From: JACOUT01 sp964580865
GTDB lineage: Bacteria > Myxococcota > UBA727 > VGSZ01
DNA: 22,852 nt
Assembly (NCBI GenBank): GCA_964580865.1
Contig: CAZONM010000038.1
Coordinates: forward strand, 1 to 22,852
Direction of reading: 5' to 3'
Position numbers and translations under genes: made by a program. Shown here one piece after another: positions 22,242 through 22,852 of the stretch. Below the pieces are notes generated by a model. That model did no database searches, was not told the DNA's origin, and was given only the letters and a program-made list of their open reading frames with translations. Numbering within the stretch: position 1 is the stretch's first letter; the number at the start of each line of letters is the position of its first letter.

Positions 22242-22852
22242 CCTTTGGGCGGCACGGGCAGCGGCGCGGCCAGCGCGCGCAGGCGCTTGAGCTTGTCGGC
22301 GACGTCGGCGGGCAGGGCGCCGCCCGCGTTGCCGAGCAGGTCCTCTTGCAGCGCTCGCTCGAGGCGCTCGAAGCACTCGCCCGCCAACAGCGAGTGCGGC
22401 GTGGCCTCGATGCAGGCCTCGTCGTACGTGGCGTACAGCGCCCAGATGTCGACGTCCTTGAGCTTCTCGTAGGCGAGCCCGAGGCCCGCCAGCGCCATGG
22501 CGCGCACGGGCGGCGGCGGCTCGCGCGCCAGCAGCTCGTGGAGCGCGGCGGTGGCGCGCAGGAAGAGCACGTCGGCGCCGCTGCCGTCGGGCGTGCGCTC
22601 GAGCCCGGCGGCCTCGTCGAGCAGGCGCTGCGCGTGCGCCTCGAGCTCGGCGAGCGAGTCGGGCTTTGGCTTCTCGGCGGCCCAGCGGCGCAGGCTGCCG
22701 CGCCAGCCCACGGCGTCTTGCCACAGCGGCTGGCCCGCGGGCGTCGCTAGCACGCGCTCCACCAGCTCGAGCGCGCCCTGGGGATCGCGCGCCACGCGGA
22801 TGTCGAGCACCAAGGCGCGCTTGACCGCGCGCTCCCACAGGAGCGGCTCGTG
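22235..22852 (-). CDS. Protein of unknown function, C-terminal part (runs off the right end)
   Basis: The last 205 residues of a minus-strand gene that continues past the right edge (it reads in as HEPLLWERAVKRALVLDIRV). The visible part is all helical and rich in Leu, Ala and charged residues, with loosely repeated helix pairs such as DPQGALELVERVL, LFLRATAALHELLA and RAMALAGLGLAYEKLKDVDIW. A TPR- or HEAT-like helical-repeat fold is possible but not shown. There is no membrane segment or known catalytic motif. It ends with ALAAPLPVPPKGI. An internal TTG at 22813 could be taken for a start, but the frame is open beyond it and the codon use is unchanged, so the real start is probably outside. 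Confidence 0.65.
   Translation of the reverse strand, partial: HEPLLWERAVKRALVLDIRVARDPQGALELVERVLATPAGQPLWQDAVGWRGSLRRWAAEKPKPDSLAELEAHAQRLLDEAAGLERTPDGSGADVLFLRATAALHELLAREPPPPVRAMALAGLGLAYEKLKDVDIWALYATYDEACIEATPHSLLAGECFERLERALQEDLLGNAGGALPADVADKLKRLRALAAPLPVPPKGI

Overview
The window is about 70% GC and carries 16 protein genes, two of them cut by the window ends. No tRNA, rRNA, CRISPR array, phage gene or transposase was seen. Long TonB-less signalling and envelope proteins, two FHA-domain proteins, a golvesin-type domain and an MshEN-type secretion ATPase suggest a large-genome Myxococcota (deltaproteobacterial) organism. That assignment is inference from protein types, not a proven identity.

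Layout. Positions 1-1749 (minus): an RlmN/Cfr-family radical SAM enzyme followed by a Pro/Ala-rich protein that runs off the left end. Positions 1852-3222 (plus): a divergent MATE efflux transporter. Positions 3235-5669 (minus): a two-gene operon of a CASTOR/POLLUX-like cation channel with two RCK-type domains and a tail-anchored TPR-like protein. Positions 5841-7766 (plus): an FHA plus multi-pass membrane protein with a 12-residue Lys/Gly/Asp tandem repeat. Positions 7787-8864 (minus): a PhnD-like binding protein without a signal peptide and a small coiled-coil protein. Positions 8944-11945 (plus): a compact ethanolamine operon eutB-eutC-eutL. Positions 11967-12215 (minus): a glutaredoxin.

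Positions 12216-13098 are the only long gene-free stretch. It holds two inverted copies of a structured repeat of at least 125 bp, plus a trinucleotide microsatellite. It is followed by a secreted trypsin-like protease with golvesin-like and SH3 domains (13099-14592), a SAM methyltransferase (14618-15511) and a GspE/PilB-type ATPase with a long N-terminal extension (15615-17885). Positions 17907-21368 (minus) encode a giant AsmA-like protein, divergent from yggX (21414-21683). A small FHA protein follows (21743-22183), and a partial gene enters from the right end (22235-22852, minus).

The most notable system is the ethanolamine cluster. The two lyase subunits are coupled to a single EutL-type shell trimer, and EutC keeps an N-terminal helix that looks like a microcompartment targeting peptide. 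No hexameric shell protein, vertex protein, reactivase EutA or aldehyde/alcohol dehydrogenase lies nearby. The second notable item is the inverted pair of intergenic repeats, which look like a REP- or MITE-like family.
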